Shown: positions 16,948-23,291, counted from the stretch's first letter. The stretch: DNA of 33,044 nt from Candidatus Margulisiibacteriota bacterium (GCA_031268855.1 JAIRWS010000077.1:1-33044); one strand, 5' to 3'. Notes: generated by a model not told the origin, from the sequence alone. Numbers and translations are program-made.

Positions 16948-17613
16948 CTACGCTTCCACTCTGCAAAACTTTTTGGCAGGTGCTTTAGACAAAACCGCCA
17001 CGGGCAGCGTGTAAACTTCATTTTCTTTGGTGTTTTTATTGATAAGGCTGCCCATGCCTATGTAATTATCTTTGGCTATTTTTATGCCGTTAGCAATAGT
17101 AGAATTAGCGCCAATAAAGCCATGCTCTCCAACTTCTACGCCTGCAAGGATCAAAGCATGTGGAGCTACATATACATGATCTTTTACTTCCGCTCCATGC
17201 CCAACATAATTACTTCCCATTAAGAAAACATTATCACCGATTTTAGAAAATGGTTGCACAATAACGTTATCTAAAATAATGCAATTTTCCCCAATCTGCA
17301 CGTTAGGCCATACTCTAGCCCCTGCAGATTGATAAGTCGCACAATGATAGCCGAATTTTTTTAACTTCTGAAATAGCCTAGCCCTTCTGTAATTAAGTTG
17401 GCCATAAGCCTGCGCGGCAAAAGCAAAATACTCTTCAGGCGGAAAGATCTTATCAATTTCATCTAACGGACACACCGGTAAGCCAAATTGTTCTTTTTTG
17501 ATAGAAGGAATTTCCGCTGCAAAGCCAGCCACTTTCATGCTGCTATCTTTAGAAAAATATTCGTAAGCAAGCTCTCCAAACAAATCCGTACCAACTATAA
17601 CTACTTTTTTCAT
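16948..17613 (-). CDS. NeuD/PglD-family acyltransferase
   Basis: A 221-residue hexapeptide acyltransferase. The N-terminal PglD-type Rossmann domain begins KKVVIVGTDLFGELAYEYF. The C-terminal left-handed beta-helix includes IGENCIILDNVIVQPFSKIGDNVFL and VYVAPHALILAGVEVGEHGFIGANSTI. Family members O- or N-acylate sugars such as sialic acid or bacillosamine using acyl-CoA or acyl-ACP. It follows the second accessory gene of the RiPP cluster by 8 nt and precedes the acyl ligase, which could supply its acyl donor. Whether its target is a sugar or the cysteine-rich protein is not shown. A TAGAAT hexamer 5 nt before the ATG could be an internal promoter. Confidence 0.82.
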   Translation of the reverse strand: MKKVVIVGTDLFGELAYEYFSKDSSMKVAGFAAEIPSIKKEQFGLPVCPLDEIDKIFPPEEYFAFAAQAYGQLNYRRARLFQKLKKFGYHCATYQSAGARVWPNVQIGENCIILDNVIVQPFSKIGDNVFLMGSNYVGHGAEVKDHVYVAPHALILAGVEVGEHGFIGANSTIANGIKIAKDNYIGMGSLINKNTKENEVYTLPVAVLSKAPAKKFCRVEA

Positions 17614-17621
17614 AATGTATT

Positions 17622-18008
17622 CTATTTAGCAGTGTTCATTATATAAAAATCTTCAGTGTCAAAATCCACAAAGACATTTTTATCTTTCGGCAATTGCGGA
17701 TATTTAACGAATATTTCATTCCACCATTGTCTCTGTAAATTCATGGCCTCCGCTCTGGCATTCAGCGCGGCGTTCACGAACACCTGCACCTGCTCCGCCG
17801 TTACCCCCTGCTGCAATGCCGCCGGTTGCGCAGCCTGCGCCGCGACATTGATCCGGTTGTTTATCAAGATCAAACTCTCCACTTCGTCCCGCGTCGCCTT
17901 GATATTCAGATCCTCTCTCCGCGGATGCACCTTCCCGCAGATCGGGCAGATCTCTGGTTTAGCTTCCGCAACCTCTTTATTTTTACTGCTATCGTTCGTG
18001 TTTGCCAT
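17622..18008 (-). CDS. CXXX-repeat modification-system-like accessory protein (Zn-knuckle variant)
   Basis: A 128-residue protein. Residues 21-28 form CPICGKVH, a likely zinc-binding knuckle. The middle is Ala/Gln-rich and helical. The C-terminus reads RQWWNEIFVKYPQLPKDKN then VFVDFDTEDFYIM. The tail matches that of the small protein at 19289-19600 (W, two to three residues, E, YP, KN, F-V/I-D, T-E/D, Y-x-M), so the two are related. A tryptophan pair followed by a D-F-x-T-E/D-x-Y ending recalls the small CXXX repeat peptide modification system proteins of Bacteroides clusters (from memory). Its role may be substrate recognition for the radical SAM enzyme. GGAGG lies 8 nt before the ATG. Confidence 0.65.
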   Translation of the reverse strand: MANTNDSSKNKEVAEAKPEICPICGKVHPRREDLNIKATRDEVESLILINNRINVAAQAAQPAALQQGVTAEQVQVFVNAALNARAEAMNLQRQWWNEIFVKYPQLPKDKNVFVDFDTEDFYIMNTAK

Positions 18009-18072
18009 ATTTTTTTCCTCCCTGTGTTTTTTTATCTGTAAAGCAAATATCTTTGCCGCCGCGCGCCGAGTC

Positions 18073-19299
18073 TCACTTAACTTCGCTAACGCTTGAGGGG
18101 TGTCTCAAAATAACTGTTCCGTCTTCATTGAAACTCTTTGTCCCCTCGAGTTTGTCATACTCTTCCCAGTATTTCCGGCTCCATTTAGATTGTAATTTGT
18201 GCACTTCGCAGATATTGGTCGTTCGGTAAAACTCTCCTTTTTCGGCAAACGCGCCACCGATACACCAAGCGCAAGAACTCTCTACAGAACAATCCAAACA
18301 TTTTTGAGGTGAAATTTTTTTCCGCGTCTGCTGACGCACTATCTCGAAGCGTTCCTTGTGATTAAGTCCATTCCACACATCACCCACGTAAAAGTCCAGT
18401 TTCCGGCTGTGCATAGTGTTGGGAGAGAAACGGAAACACGGGTATATTTTGCCGTTTATCGACAGGCACGGCATGGAGCCGCTACCGCACCAGCCTTTGT
18501 CTGGAGCATGCATAGGTTCGCCAATACCAAAAGCCTTATCAAACATGCTAACGTATACATCCTGCCGGTGTTCTAATATGTAAGCTATCGATTTTTCCAT
18601 TTCTTTATCGAGTAAGGCTAAGTCATCTTGAGTCAAATGCATATCTTCAAAAATAAAATTCATATTAATATGCTGCAAATTCATTTCTTCATGCAAATAT
18701 TTAATTGATTTAGCCAGATATGGTATAGTGTCCTTGTTACAGGTAGCTTTGGTAGCGGCGCTGTCCACGCCAAATAAAGATATATACCAATTCCACCATT
18801 TCATTATATCTTTCATCGTGCCTGTGCCGTCTTTCCAGATCCGATTTTGGTCATGAATTTCCGGACAGCCGTCCACGCTCACACCAAGCGATAAATTATC
18901 TTTATACTTGAGGATAAAATCTCTGACTTTGGGGTCTTCAAACAATGTCCCGTTGGTGGATATACTCGCCCGCCATCTATATGCCCATTTATGACCCAGA
19001 GATATGGCGCGGCATTGATAGTGTTGAAGGATTTTGTCCAGCAAATCCGGCACCATCAGCGCATCCCCGCCGATAAAGTCTAGAATAAGTCCGTTTTGCA
19101 AAATATGTCTTTCTTTTTCCGTAGCATCGATAGGATTATCATCGTTTAAAATAATATCTATAAATTTCTGCGCATATTCCAAGGGCAGATTTCCCGGACG
19201 CTTATCCACCTCATAACAATATTTGCAGCGCAGATTGCAGTCTTCAGTCACCTGAAAAGTTATGCTTAATCCCGAATATTCCTCTATTCTAGGAATCAT
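18073..19299 (-). CDS. Radical SAM/SPASM peptide maturase, probable CXXX-repeat target type
   Basis: A 408-residue iron-sulfur enzyme that probably modifies the cysteine-rich protein encoded three genes upstream on this strand. The radical SAM cluster motif CNLRCKYC gives C21, C25 and C28, followed by DFIGGDALMV and STNGTLF. The C-terminal SPASM region supplies further cluster cysteines: C271, C278, C288, C334, C337, C343, C346 and C364. This arrangement is typical of RiPP maturases that form thioether or carbon-carbon cross-links. The overall pattern agrees with the family described as radical SAM peptide maturase, CXXX-repeat target family (recalled, not searched). The start overlaps the first accessory gene by 11 nt, indicating coupled translation. 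Confidence 0.88.
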   Translation of the reverse strand: MIPRIEEYSGLSITFQVTEDCNLRCKYCYEVDKRPGNLPLEYAQKFIDIILNDDNPIDATEKERHILQNGLILDFIGGDALMVPDLLDKILQHYQCRAISLGHKWAYRWRASISTNGTLFEDPKVRDFILKYKDNLSLGVSVDGCPEIHDQNRIWKDGTGTMKDIMKWWNWYISLFGVDSAATKATCNKDTIPYLAKSIKYLHEEMNLQHINMNFIFEDMHLTQDDLALLDKEMEKSIAYILEHRQDVYVSMFDKAFGIGEPMHAPDKGWCGSGSMPCLSINGKIYPCFRFSPNTMHSRKLDFYVGDVWNGLNHKERFEIVRQQTRKKISPQKCLDCSVESSCAWCIGGAFAEKGEFYRTTNICEVHKLQSKWSRKYWEEYDKLEGTKSFNEDGTVILRHPSSVSEVK

Positions 19300-19600
19300 G
19301 CGCAGACTCCATTGTATATAATTCGTAAGTTACATAATCTATAAACAATCGATTTTTATTTGTTCCTTTTATTGACGGATAATCCTGCTCAAGCTCGCGC
19401 CAGAAAGCGTCCAGTAAATACTCTGAGTCAGCCATAGTAAAAATTGCTTCTCGAAAAATTCGCTCGGCCTCAGCCGTGGGCATAAAAGCCGGCGCTAGGC
19501 CGGGTTGAGCAGCCTGTCTGGCGCATGCGTATTTATTGGTAGCTAATTCAAATTTTTTGATGGTGTCCCTATTTGCCACCGCAAGTTTACGTTTATGCAT
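19289..19600 (-). CDS. CXXX-repeat modification-system-like accessory protein
   Basis: A 103-residue protein lying between the cysteine-rich target and the radical SAM gene. The N-terminus is basic, with one Cys (residue 26). The C-terminal 40 residues read DAFWRELEQDYPSIKG then NRLFIDYVTYELYTMES, matching the tail of the accessory protein at 17622-18008. It lacks the zinc knuckle of that protein. The ATG is 3 nt after the target stop codon, and its GGAG ribosome-binding site lies inside the last codons of the target gene, so translation is coupled. Position and shared tail suggest a recognition or scaffold subunit for the maturase; this is inferred. Confidence 0.65.
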   Translation of the reverse strand: MHKRKLAVANRDTIKKFELATNKYACARQAAQPGLAPAFMPTAEAERIFREAIFTMADSEYLLDAFWRELEQDYPSIKGTNKNRLFIDYVTYELYTMESAHDS

Positions 19601-19603
19601 AAC

Positions 19604-21247
19604 CTACTCTCCGGCGCCTATATAAGCCGTCGTGCTGACAGGCGAAGCGCCGCTGGCTGGGTCTGTGCCGATCCGCGCCGTATGTGCGCAGCCGCTAAAA
19701 CACCCGCTGCTGCAGGCCGTGTAACAATTGTTCCGGCAGTTCGTGCTGCAATTTATATGACAGGCATTAGTGCAGTTGCTCGTGCAGGCGGAAACCCCGC
19801 AATCACTGCCGCAGTCTTTCCGGCAGGCCGCGTAACAATTATTCTCGCAGGCGGCATTGCCGCAGGTCGTACTACAAGAGCCTTTGCAGCCGCCATAGCA
19901 TGTCTCCAGGCAGCCGCCAGTGCATGTTCCTCCGCAAGAACCCTGGCAGCCGCTACTACAACCTACGGTACACTGACCAATACAGGACGTACTACATTCT
20001 CCCTGGCAGCCGTTATTGCAGCCGCCGGAGCAACCATCGGTACAGGTGATTTGACAGCCGTCTCCGCAGTTAGAGGTACAGCCGCTAGTACAAGCGCTAG
20101 ACTGACAGCCGGTACCACAGTTCCCACTACAACCACCAGTACAGGTTGTTTGACAGCCGTCATTACAACCAGTGGTGCAGCCGCTGTTGCAATCTCCAAG
20201 ACAGCCGCCGGAGCAGCCCTGACAGGAACGCTCACATTTGCTACCATTGTCAGCATAACCAGTACAACGATCCCCGCAGCCGCCTTTGCACACATCACCG
20301 CACAAAGTATTACAGCCGCCGCCGCAAGTTCCATAACAATTGCTTCTACATCCACTACTGCAACCACCGCCGCAGAGATTAGTACAAGTGTTAGCCCCGC
20401 AGCCACCTTCACAACCATTGCCACAGGTACCAGCACAGCCGCTTTTACATTTGTCCAGACAGCCGCCACCGCAGGTTCCAGCACATTCTTCTCCGCAATA
20501 CGTAGCGCAGCCGCCGCCGCAAGCCGCTGTGCAGCCATTCCCACAGCCAGTTGTACAGCCAGTACCGCAATCCGCAGTGCAGTTTGTGCCGCAAGCTGAA
20601 GTGCAGGCCGTACCGCAGCCTCCTGTGCAATTATTGCCACAGCCTACAGAGCAGGCCTGACTGCAGCCGCCGTCGCAAGCGCCACCGCAGTTTACGCTGC
20701 AAAGGGCAAAACAATTTGATCCGCAGCCCAGCCCGCAGGCTGATGTGCAACCAACACACCGCGCGTTATTCAGCGCGTCATCGATAACCTGTCTGATCTC
20801 TTCCAAATGCCTGGCCCTGAGCCTGGTGGCCAGAGCCGTTATATTTTCGTTCCAGGGGAATGTGCCGCTGCCGTTATAATTAACCAGACCCTGTGTAGCC
20901 GCGCGCAAAAGCACGAGCTGATTTGCCTCTATTTTAGTTTTATCCTTTACAACCGGATCTATGCTCTTACCAATTGCTTGAGTTGCTGTTAGTGACGCAT
21001 AATACGGCTCACCTACCGCACTAACCACGCCGCCCTGCGCAAAATTTACTTTTCGGTCTATTTCTGTTTTGAGATTGGCCAGAGTCTGATTATAATCCGC
21101 CGCGTAAGCCTCTTTGTTGGATAAATAATTTTGTTTTTTCTTCTCAGCCGTGTCCGCCAGTCCCACATTGGTTGTCGGTGTTCCGCCCGCCCCTGTCAAC
21201 GGTTCCTCTGCCGTGCTGTCCGGCGTCCGGTATTTGTAGCGCGCCAT
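19604..21247 (-). CDS. Giant CXXX-repeat cysteine-rich RiPP-like target protein
   Basis: A 547-residue protein with 88 cysteines, all between residues 164 and 520. Of 87 Cys-to-Cys gaps, 80 are exactly three residues; the others are 2, 2, 4, 4, 4, 4 and 9. Residues 1-163 have no cysteine, are mostly helical in composition, and would be an unusually long leader; the last 27 residues are a Gly/Ala/Ser/Thr-rich tail. The start at 21247 is chosen because AAGGGGG lies 7 nt upstream; two in-frame ATGs further upstream lack such a site or are too close to it. The protein resembles the annotated modification target Cys-rich repeat group, but with far more cysteines than the Bacteroides peptides I recall. 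No signal peptide or GG-type cleavage site is clear, and no protease or exporter gene is adjacent. Confidence 0.82.
   Translation of the reverse strand: MARYKYRTPDSTAEEPLTGAGGTPTTNVGLADTAEKKKQNYLSNKEAYAADYNQTLANLKTEIDRKVNFAQGGVVSAVGEPYYASLTATQAIGKSIDPVVKDKTKIEANQLVLLRAATQGLVNYNGSGTFPWNENITALATRLRARHLEEIRQVIDDALNNARCVGCTSACGLGCGSNCFALCSVNCGGACDGGCSQACSVGCGNNCTGGCGTACTSACGTNCTADCGTGCTTGCGNGCTAACGGGCATYCGEECAGTCGGGCLDKCKSGCAGTCGNGCEGGCGANTCTNLCGGGCSSGCRSNCYGTCGGGCNTLCGDVCKGGCGDRCTGYADNGSKCERSCQGCSGGCLGDCNSGCTTGCNDGCQTTCTGGCSGNCGTGCQSSACTSGCTSNCGDGCQITCTDGCSGGCNNGCQGECSTSCIGQCTVGCSSGCQGSCGGTCTGGCLETCYGGCKGSCSTTCGNAACENNCYAACRKDCGSDCGVSACTSNCTNACHINCSTNCRNNCYTACSSGCFSGCAHTARIGTDPASGASPVSTTAYIGAGE
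19688..20758 (-). repeat. 12-nt periodic CXXX-coding repeat tract
   Basis: About 1.07 kb in which a Cys codon occurs every 12 nt with few breaks (residues 164-520 of the target). Between the 11th and 41st Cys there is an 8-residue super-period: Gly follows 14 of the 16 odd-numbered Cys but none of the 15 even-numbered ones. In the second half, residues 361-384 and 394-417 are near copies, 33 residues apart (DG-C-Q-x-T-C-T-x-G-C-S-G pattern). The periodicity also opens long spurious frames on the other strand. Confidence 0.85.
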
Positions 21248-21278
21248 AAACATACCCCCTTTTAGTGTGTCTTTGGTT

Positions 21279-21296
21279 TCTAACAAATCAGTTAGA
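21279..21296. promoter_or_regulatory. Inverted repeat, likely operator of the cysteine-rich gene
   Basis: TCTAAC, six bases, GTTAGA: perfect 6-bp arms, 16 nt downstream of the TATAAT box of the target gene promoter and upstream of its ribosome-binding site. The position is nearly the same as that of the palindrome in the tail-collar gene leader at 6512-6525. The divergent Xre protein at 21396 is the natural candidate to bind it. Confidence 0.5.
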
Positions 21297-21312
21297 TAAC
21301 ATATTACTTTAT

Positions 21313-21340
21313 ATTATACAGCCTATCGTCTTTAAGTCAA
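21313..21340 (-). promoter_or_regulatory. Promoter of the CXXX-repeat cluster
   Basis: On the minus strand: TTGACT (21340-21335), a 16-nt spacer, TATAAT (21318-21313). Transcription would start near 21306, giving a leader of about 60 nt. It probably drives the whole seven-gene run down to the HipA-like gene, because all intergenic gaps below it are under 65 nt. Confidence 0.7.
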
Positions 21341-21347
21341 TAGACTA

Positions 21348-21353
21348 TATACT
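21348..21353 (+). promoter_or_regulatory. -10 box of the divergent Xre gene
   Basis: TATACT at 21348-21353, with no convincing -35. Transcription would begin near 21360, leaving a leader of about 36 nt with GGAG 8 nt before the ATG at 21396. Confidence 0.35.
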
Positions 21354-21395
21354 AAATGCCCCAAATGTCCTGAAAATAATACTGGAGCATTATTT

Positions 21396-21737
21396 ATGGA
21401 AGATGATTTGTTAACACATATCGGCAGCACAATACGCACTCTGCGCAAAAAGCAAGGCTTGTCTATGGAACAGTTAGCTGACAAAGCAAATATTCATCTA
21501 ACCTATCTGGCACAGATCGAAAAAGGCCAGCGCAATCTGTCGATTAAATCTTTTTGGCAGCTCGCCGCGGCTCTGAGCATCAAGCCGGTGTCGCTCCTGC
21601 CGGAAAACCGCCAGATCAACACACGCGACAATTATCTCAACAGGATCGTTCCGGTTTTGAATAAACTGGAGCCGCAGAAAAAAGAAATCGTCCTGCATAT
21701 GGTCAAAGAATTATCTTTGCAGCTGGCGCGGGTTTAA
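21396..21737 (+). CDS. Xre-family helix-turn-helix regulator
   Basis: A 113-residue protein with an N-terminal Xre/HTH_3 DNA-binding domain (about residues 8-68): IGSTIRTLRKKQGLSMEQLADKA, then LAQIEKGQRNLSIKSFWQLAAAL. The C-terminal 45 residues are charged and helical, probably for dimerisation. It is divergent from the CXXX-repeat gene, with an inverted repeat in that gene's leader, so it likely controls the cluster. The arrangement mirrors the Xre/tail-collar pair at 6.2-7.4 kb, although the two Xre proteins are not close copies. A relation to HipB is possible because a HipA-like gene ends the same operon, but the distance makes this speculative. Confidence 0.85.
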   Translation: MEDDLLTHIGSTIRTLRKKQGLSMEQLADKANIHLTYLAQIEKGQRNLSIKSFWQLAAALSIKPVSLLPENRQINTRDNYLNRIVPVLNKLEPQKKEIVLHMVKELSLQLARV

Positions 21738-21772
21738 CGATCCCGATAGTTTTCCGACAGCAGGCAATATGT

Positions 21773-21778
21773 TAAAAT
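21773..21778 (+). promoter_or_regulatory. Leaderless -10 box of the 36-residue gene
   Basis: TAAAAT at 21773-21778 ends 7 nt before the ATG at 21786, the same spacing as at other leaderless genes of the window. No ribosome-binding site is visible. Confidence 0.4.
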
Positions 21779-21785
21779 TAATATT

Positions 21786-21896
21786 ATGAATAAAGCTAAA
21801 AAGAAAACCGCTGAACAATTGAGAAAACAAATCAAGAAAACCGTTCAGGACATATTCAAAAAATATGAAGATGTTTTTGTAACTTTGAGCAAGTAA
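21786..21896 (+). CDS. 36-residue Lys-rich peptide, possible antitoxin of the Doc-like gene
   Basis: Encodes MNKAKKKTAEQLRKQIKK followed by a short amphipathic tail ending VFVTLSK. Its TAA stop overlaps the ATG of the Doc-like gene by one base (TAATG), the coupling expected of an antitoxin-toxin pair. It is too short to hold a standard Phd DNA-binding domain and could correspond to only the toxin-neutralising segment. No family is recognised. The call rests on the overlap, the -10 box placed as at other genes, and the lack of another upstream partner. Confidence 0.5.
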   Translation: MNKAKKKTAEQLRKQIKKTVQDIFKKYEDVFVTLSK

Positions 21897-22306
21897 TGAA
21901 AACGCTTATTTCCAGCGAGGCTATACAATATATCTATGCTGATTATGTTGTTGTTTGCGCACAGAAAAATCTGCCGGCACAGGAACGATTGACAGAAAAA
22001 CAACAGGCCGAAATTTTCGGCGTTATTAAGTCCGCAGCCAATGTAGTTTTCGGAAAAAAACTGTATCCTACAGTTTTACAACAGGCCGCTTTTATTCTTT
22101 ATACACTAAATAAAAGACATATATTGCTAGATGGCAATAAAAGATTTTCTTTAATGCTGGTTTTGTATATTTTACATGAATACAAAATAGATGACACAAA
22201 AATGTCCACAGACGATTGGGAAATGCTGATTATCCGCATTGCGGCAGATGTTAATTATTCATTAGAAAAAACCACTGCTTTTCTAGAAAATAAGCTGGCT
22301 TCATAG
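21896..22306 (+). CDS. Doc-like Fic-fold toxin
   Basis: A 136-residue protein of the Fic/Doc fold. The central motif is H75-ILLDGNKR (75-83), corresponding to HxFxDGNKR of Doc, which phosphorylates EF-Tu; the usual Phe is Leu here. Doc has Lys rather than Gly before the motif Arg, as seen here, while AMPylating Fic proteins have Gly. The length equals that of P1 Doc (about 126 residues). It overlaps the 36-residue gene by one base. The coding sequence is AT-rich, consistent with horizontal acquisition. Confidence 0.72.
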   Translation: MKTLISSEAIQYIYADYVVVCAQKNLPAQERLTEKQQAEIFGVIKSAANVVFGKKLYPTVLQQAAFILYTLNKRHILLDGNKRFSLMLVLYILHEYKIDDTKMSTDDWEMLIIRIAADVNYSLEKTTAFLENKLAS

Positions 22307-22339
22307 GTGCTTGGTAACGCAACCAAAAACGAACATACC

Positions 22340-22368
22340 TTGACAGCAATGTTTTTCGTGCATACAAT
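22340..22368 (+). promoter_or_regulatory. Consensus promoter of brnTA (leaderless)
   Basis: TTGACA (22340-22345), a 17-nt spacer, TACAAT (22363-22368), then 6 nt to the GTG start at 22375. It is the clearest complete leaderless promoter in the window. Confidence 0.7.
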
Positions 22369-22374
22369 ATATCC

Positions 22375-22671
22375 GTGCGGTTTGAATGGGACGAACAAAA
22401 AAATAAAGCCAACCTGGAAAAACATGGCTACGATTTTAGCGTGGGAATTATTGCGCTGAACGACCCTGACGCCATAACTGCCGAGGACATACGAAAAGAC
22501 TACGGAGAGATTAGAGAAATAACCATTGGTAAGATAGCCGCTGAAATTTTTGTGGTGGTCATTCATACTGAAAGAAACAACGTTACCAGGATAATCTCTG
22601 TGCGTCCGGCAAACAAAAAAGAAAGGAGAAAATACTATGAGTACAACCAGAATAACTTTAAAAGAAGCTAA
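22375..22671 (+). CDS. brnT: BrnT-family toxin
   Basis: A 98-residue RelE-fold ribonuclease toxin of the BrnT family. It begins RFEWDEQKNKANLEKHGYDF, the diagnostic BrnT opening, and has ITIGKIAAEIFVVVIHTER and ISVRPANKKERRKYYE near the end. The start is GTG at 22375, placed 6 nt behind TACAAT. The last 35 nt overlap brnA, the usual toxin-first order of this module. BrnA probably represses the pair by binding at the promoter. Confidence 0.88.
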   Translation: MRFEWDEQKNKANLEKHGYDFSVGIIALNDPDAITAEDIRKDYGEIREITIGKIAAEIFVVVIHTERNNVTRIISVRPANKKERRKYYEYNQNNFKRS

Positions 22672-22945
22672 AAAAAGGCTGACCCCGGCGATGCTCAAAC
22701 GCCTGCGCGTTAAGGACAGCGAGATAGATTATGCGGAAATTCCTGAACTTGATGAGAATTTCTGGACTAAGGCCAAGCCGCGGCGCGGCCGGCCTAAAAA
22801 AGAGGTTTGCAAAGACATGGTCAACCTGCGGCTTGATCATTTTTCTGTGCTGGCTTTGAGACATAGCGGCAAAGGCTGGCAGACCCGGGTCGGCGAATAT
22901 ATCAATCAGGGAATTAAGAATGGGGTGCTTTTGCCCAAATTTTAA
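22637..22945 (+). CDS. brnA: BrnA-family antitoxin
   Basis: A 102-residue antitoxin to BrnT. It contains the typical central EIPELDENFWTKAKPRRGRPKKE stretch, read in two parts (EIPELDENFWTKAK, then PRRGRPKKE), and a C-terminal ribbon-helix-helix segment (VNLRLDHFSVLALRHSGKGW, then QTRVGEYINQGIK) that binds DNA. The start is supported by AAAGGAG upstream of the ATG, inside brnT. Overlap with brnT keeps the two products linked. Confidence 0.88.
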   Translation: MSTTRITLKEAKKRLTPAMLKRLRVKDSEIDYAEIPELDENFWTKAKPRRGRPKKEVCKDMVNLRLDHFSVLALRHSGKGWQTRVGEYINQGIKNGVLLPKF

Positions 22946-22963
22946 AAAATCTCCGATTTCGGC

Positions 22964-22969
22964 TATACT
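22964..22969 (+). promoter_or_regulatory. Leaderless -10 box of hisI
   Basis: TATACT at 22964-22969 ends 7 nt before the ATG at 22977. An overlapping TATAAT at 22969-22974 is too close to the ATG to be used for this start. Confidence 0.5.
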
Positions 22970-22976
22970 ATAATTT

Positions 22977-23291
22977 ATGCTGGCTCTAAAATATGATGCC
23001 GCGGGTCTGATCCCCGCTGTCGTGCAGGACTATCAGGACGGCGCGGTCTTGATGCAGGCTTATATGAATGAAGAGGCTTTGCAAAAAACTCTGGCCAGCG
23101 GCGAGACCTGGTTTTACTCGCGGGCGCGGCAAACGCTCTGGCACAAAGGCGAAACATCCGGCCATTTCCAAAAAGTAAAAGAAATTTACACGGACTGCGA
23201 CCGGGACTGTCTGCTGCTCAAGGTGGAGCAGATCGGCGGCATTGCCTGCCATACGGGACAGCGCAGCTGTTTTCACGAAAGGCTAAAATAA
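22977..23291 (+). CDS. hisI: Phosphoribosyl-AMP cyclohydrolase HisI
   Basis: Opens the purine ring of phosphoribosyl-AMP in histidine synthesis; a zinc and magnesium enzyme of 104 residues. It shows the family stretch [20 protein letters not shown], then [20 protein letters not shown], and the zinc-binding region [14 protein letters not shown] followed by CHTGQRSCF. It is a stand-alone domain rather than the fused HisIE of many bacteria. It overlaps hisE by one base (TAATG). No other his gene is in the window, so the rest of the pathway must lie elsewhere. Confidence 0.95.
   Translation: MLALKYDAAGLIPAVVQDYQDGAVLMQAYMNEEALQKTLASGETWFYSRARQTLWHKGETSGHFQKVKEIYTDCDRDCLLLKVEQIGGIACHTGQRSCFHERLK

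Noticed and set aside
19595-20640. Long frames antisense to or out of frame with the cysteine-rich gene (an Ala/Thr-rich 334-residue frame on the plus strand and an Ala/Val-rich frame on the minus strand).
   Set aside because: They are by-products of the 12-nt periodic Cys codons, have extreme composition, no family resemblance and no matching ribosome-binding site, while the Cys frame is supported by a promoter, leader and coupled downstream genes.
19688-20758. A CRISPR array or simple tandem DNA repeat, suggested by the regular spacing.
   Set aside because: The spacing is 12 nt and conserved at the codon level (Cys every fourth residue) with variable bases in between; there are no 25-40 bp identical repeats, no spacers and no cas genes.
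19604-21247. Metallothionein or ferredoxin interpretation of the cysteine-rich protein.
   Set aside because: Those proteins are short and use CxC or CxxC clusters. The uniform CxxxC pattern over 357 residues, next to a SPASM radical SAM gene and paired accessory genes, fits a RiPP-type target better.
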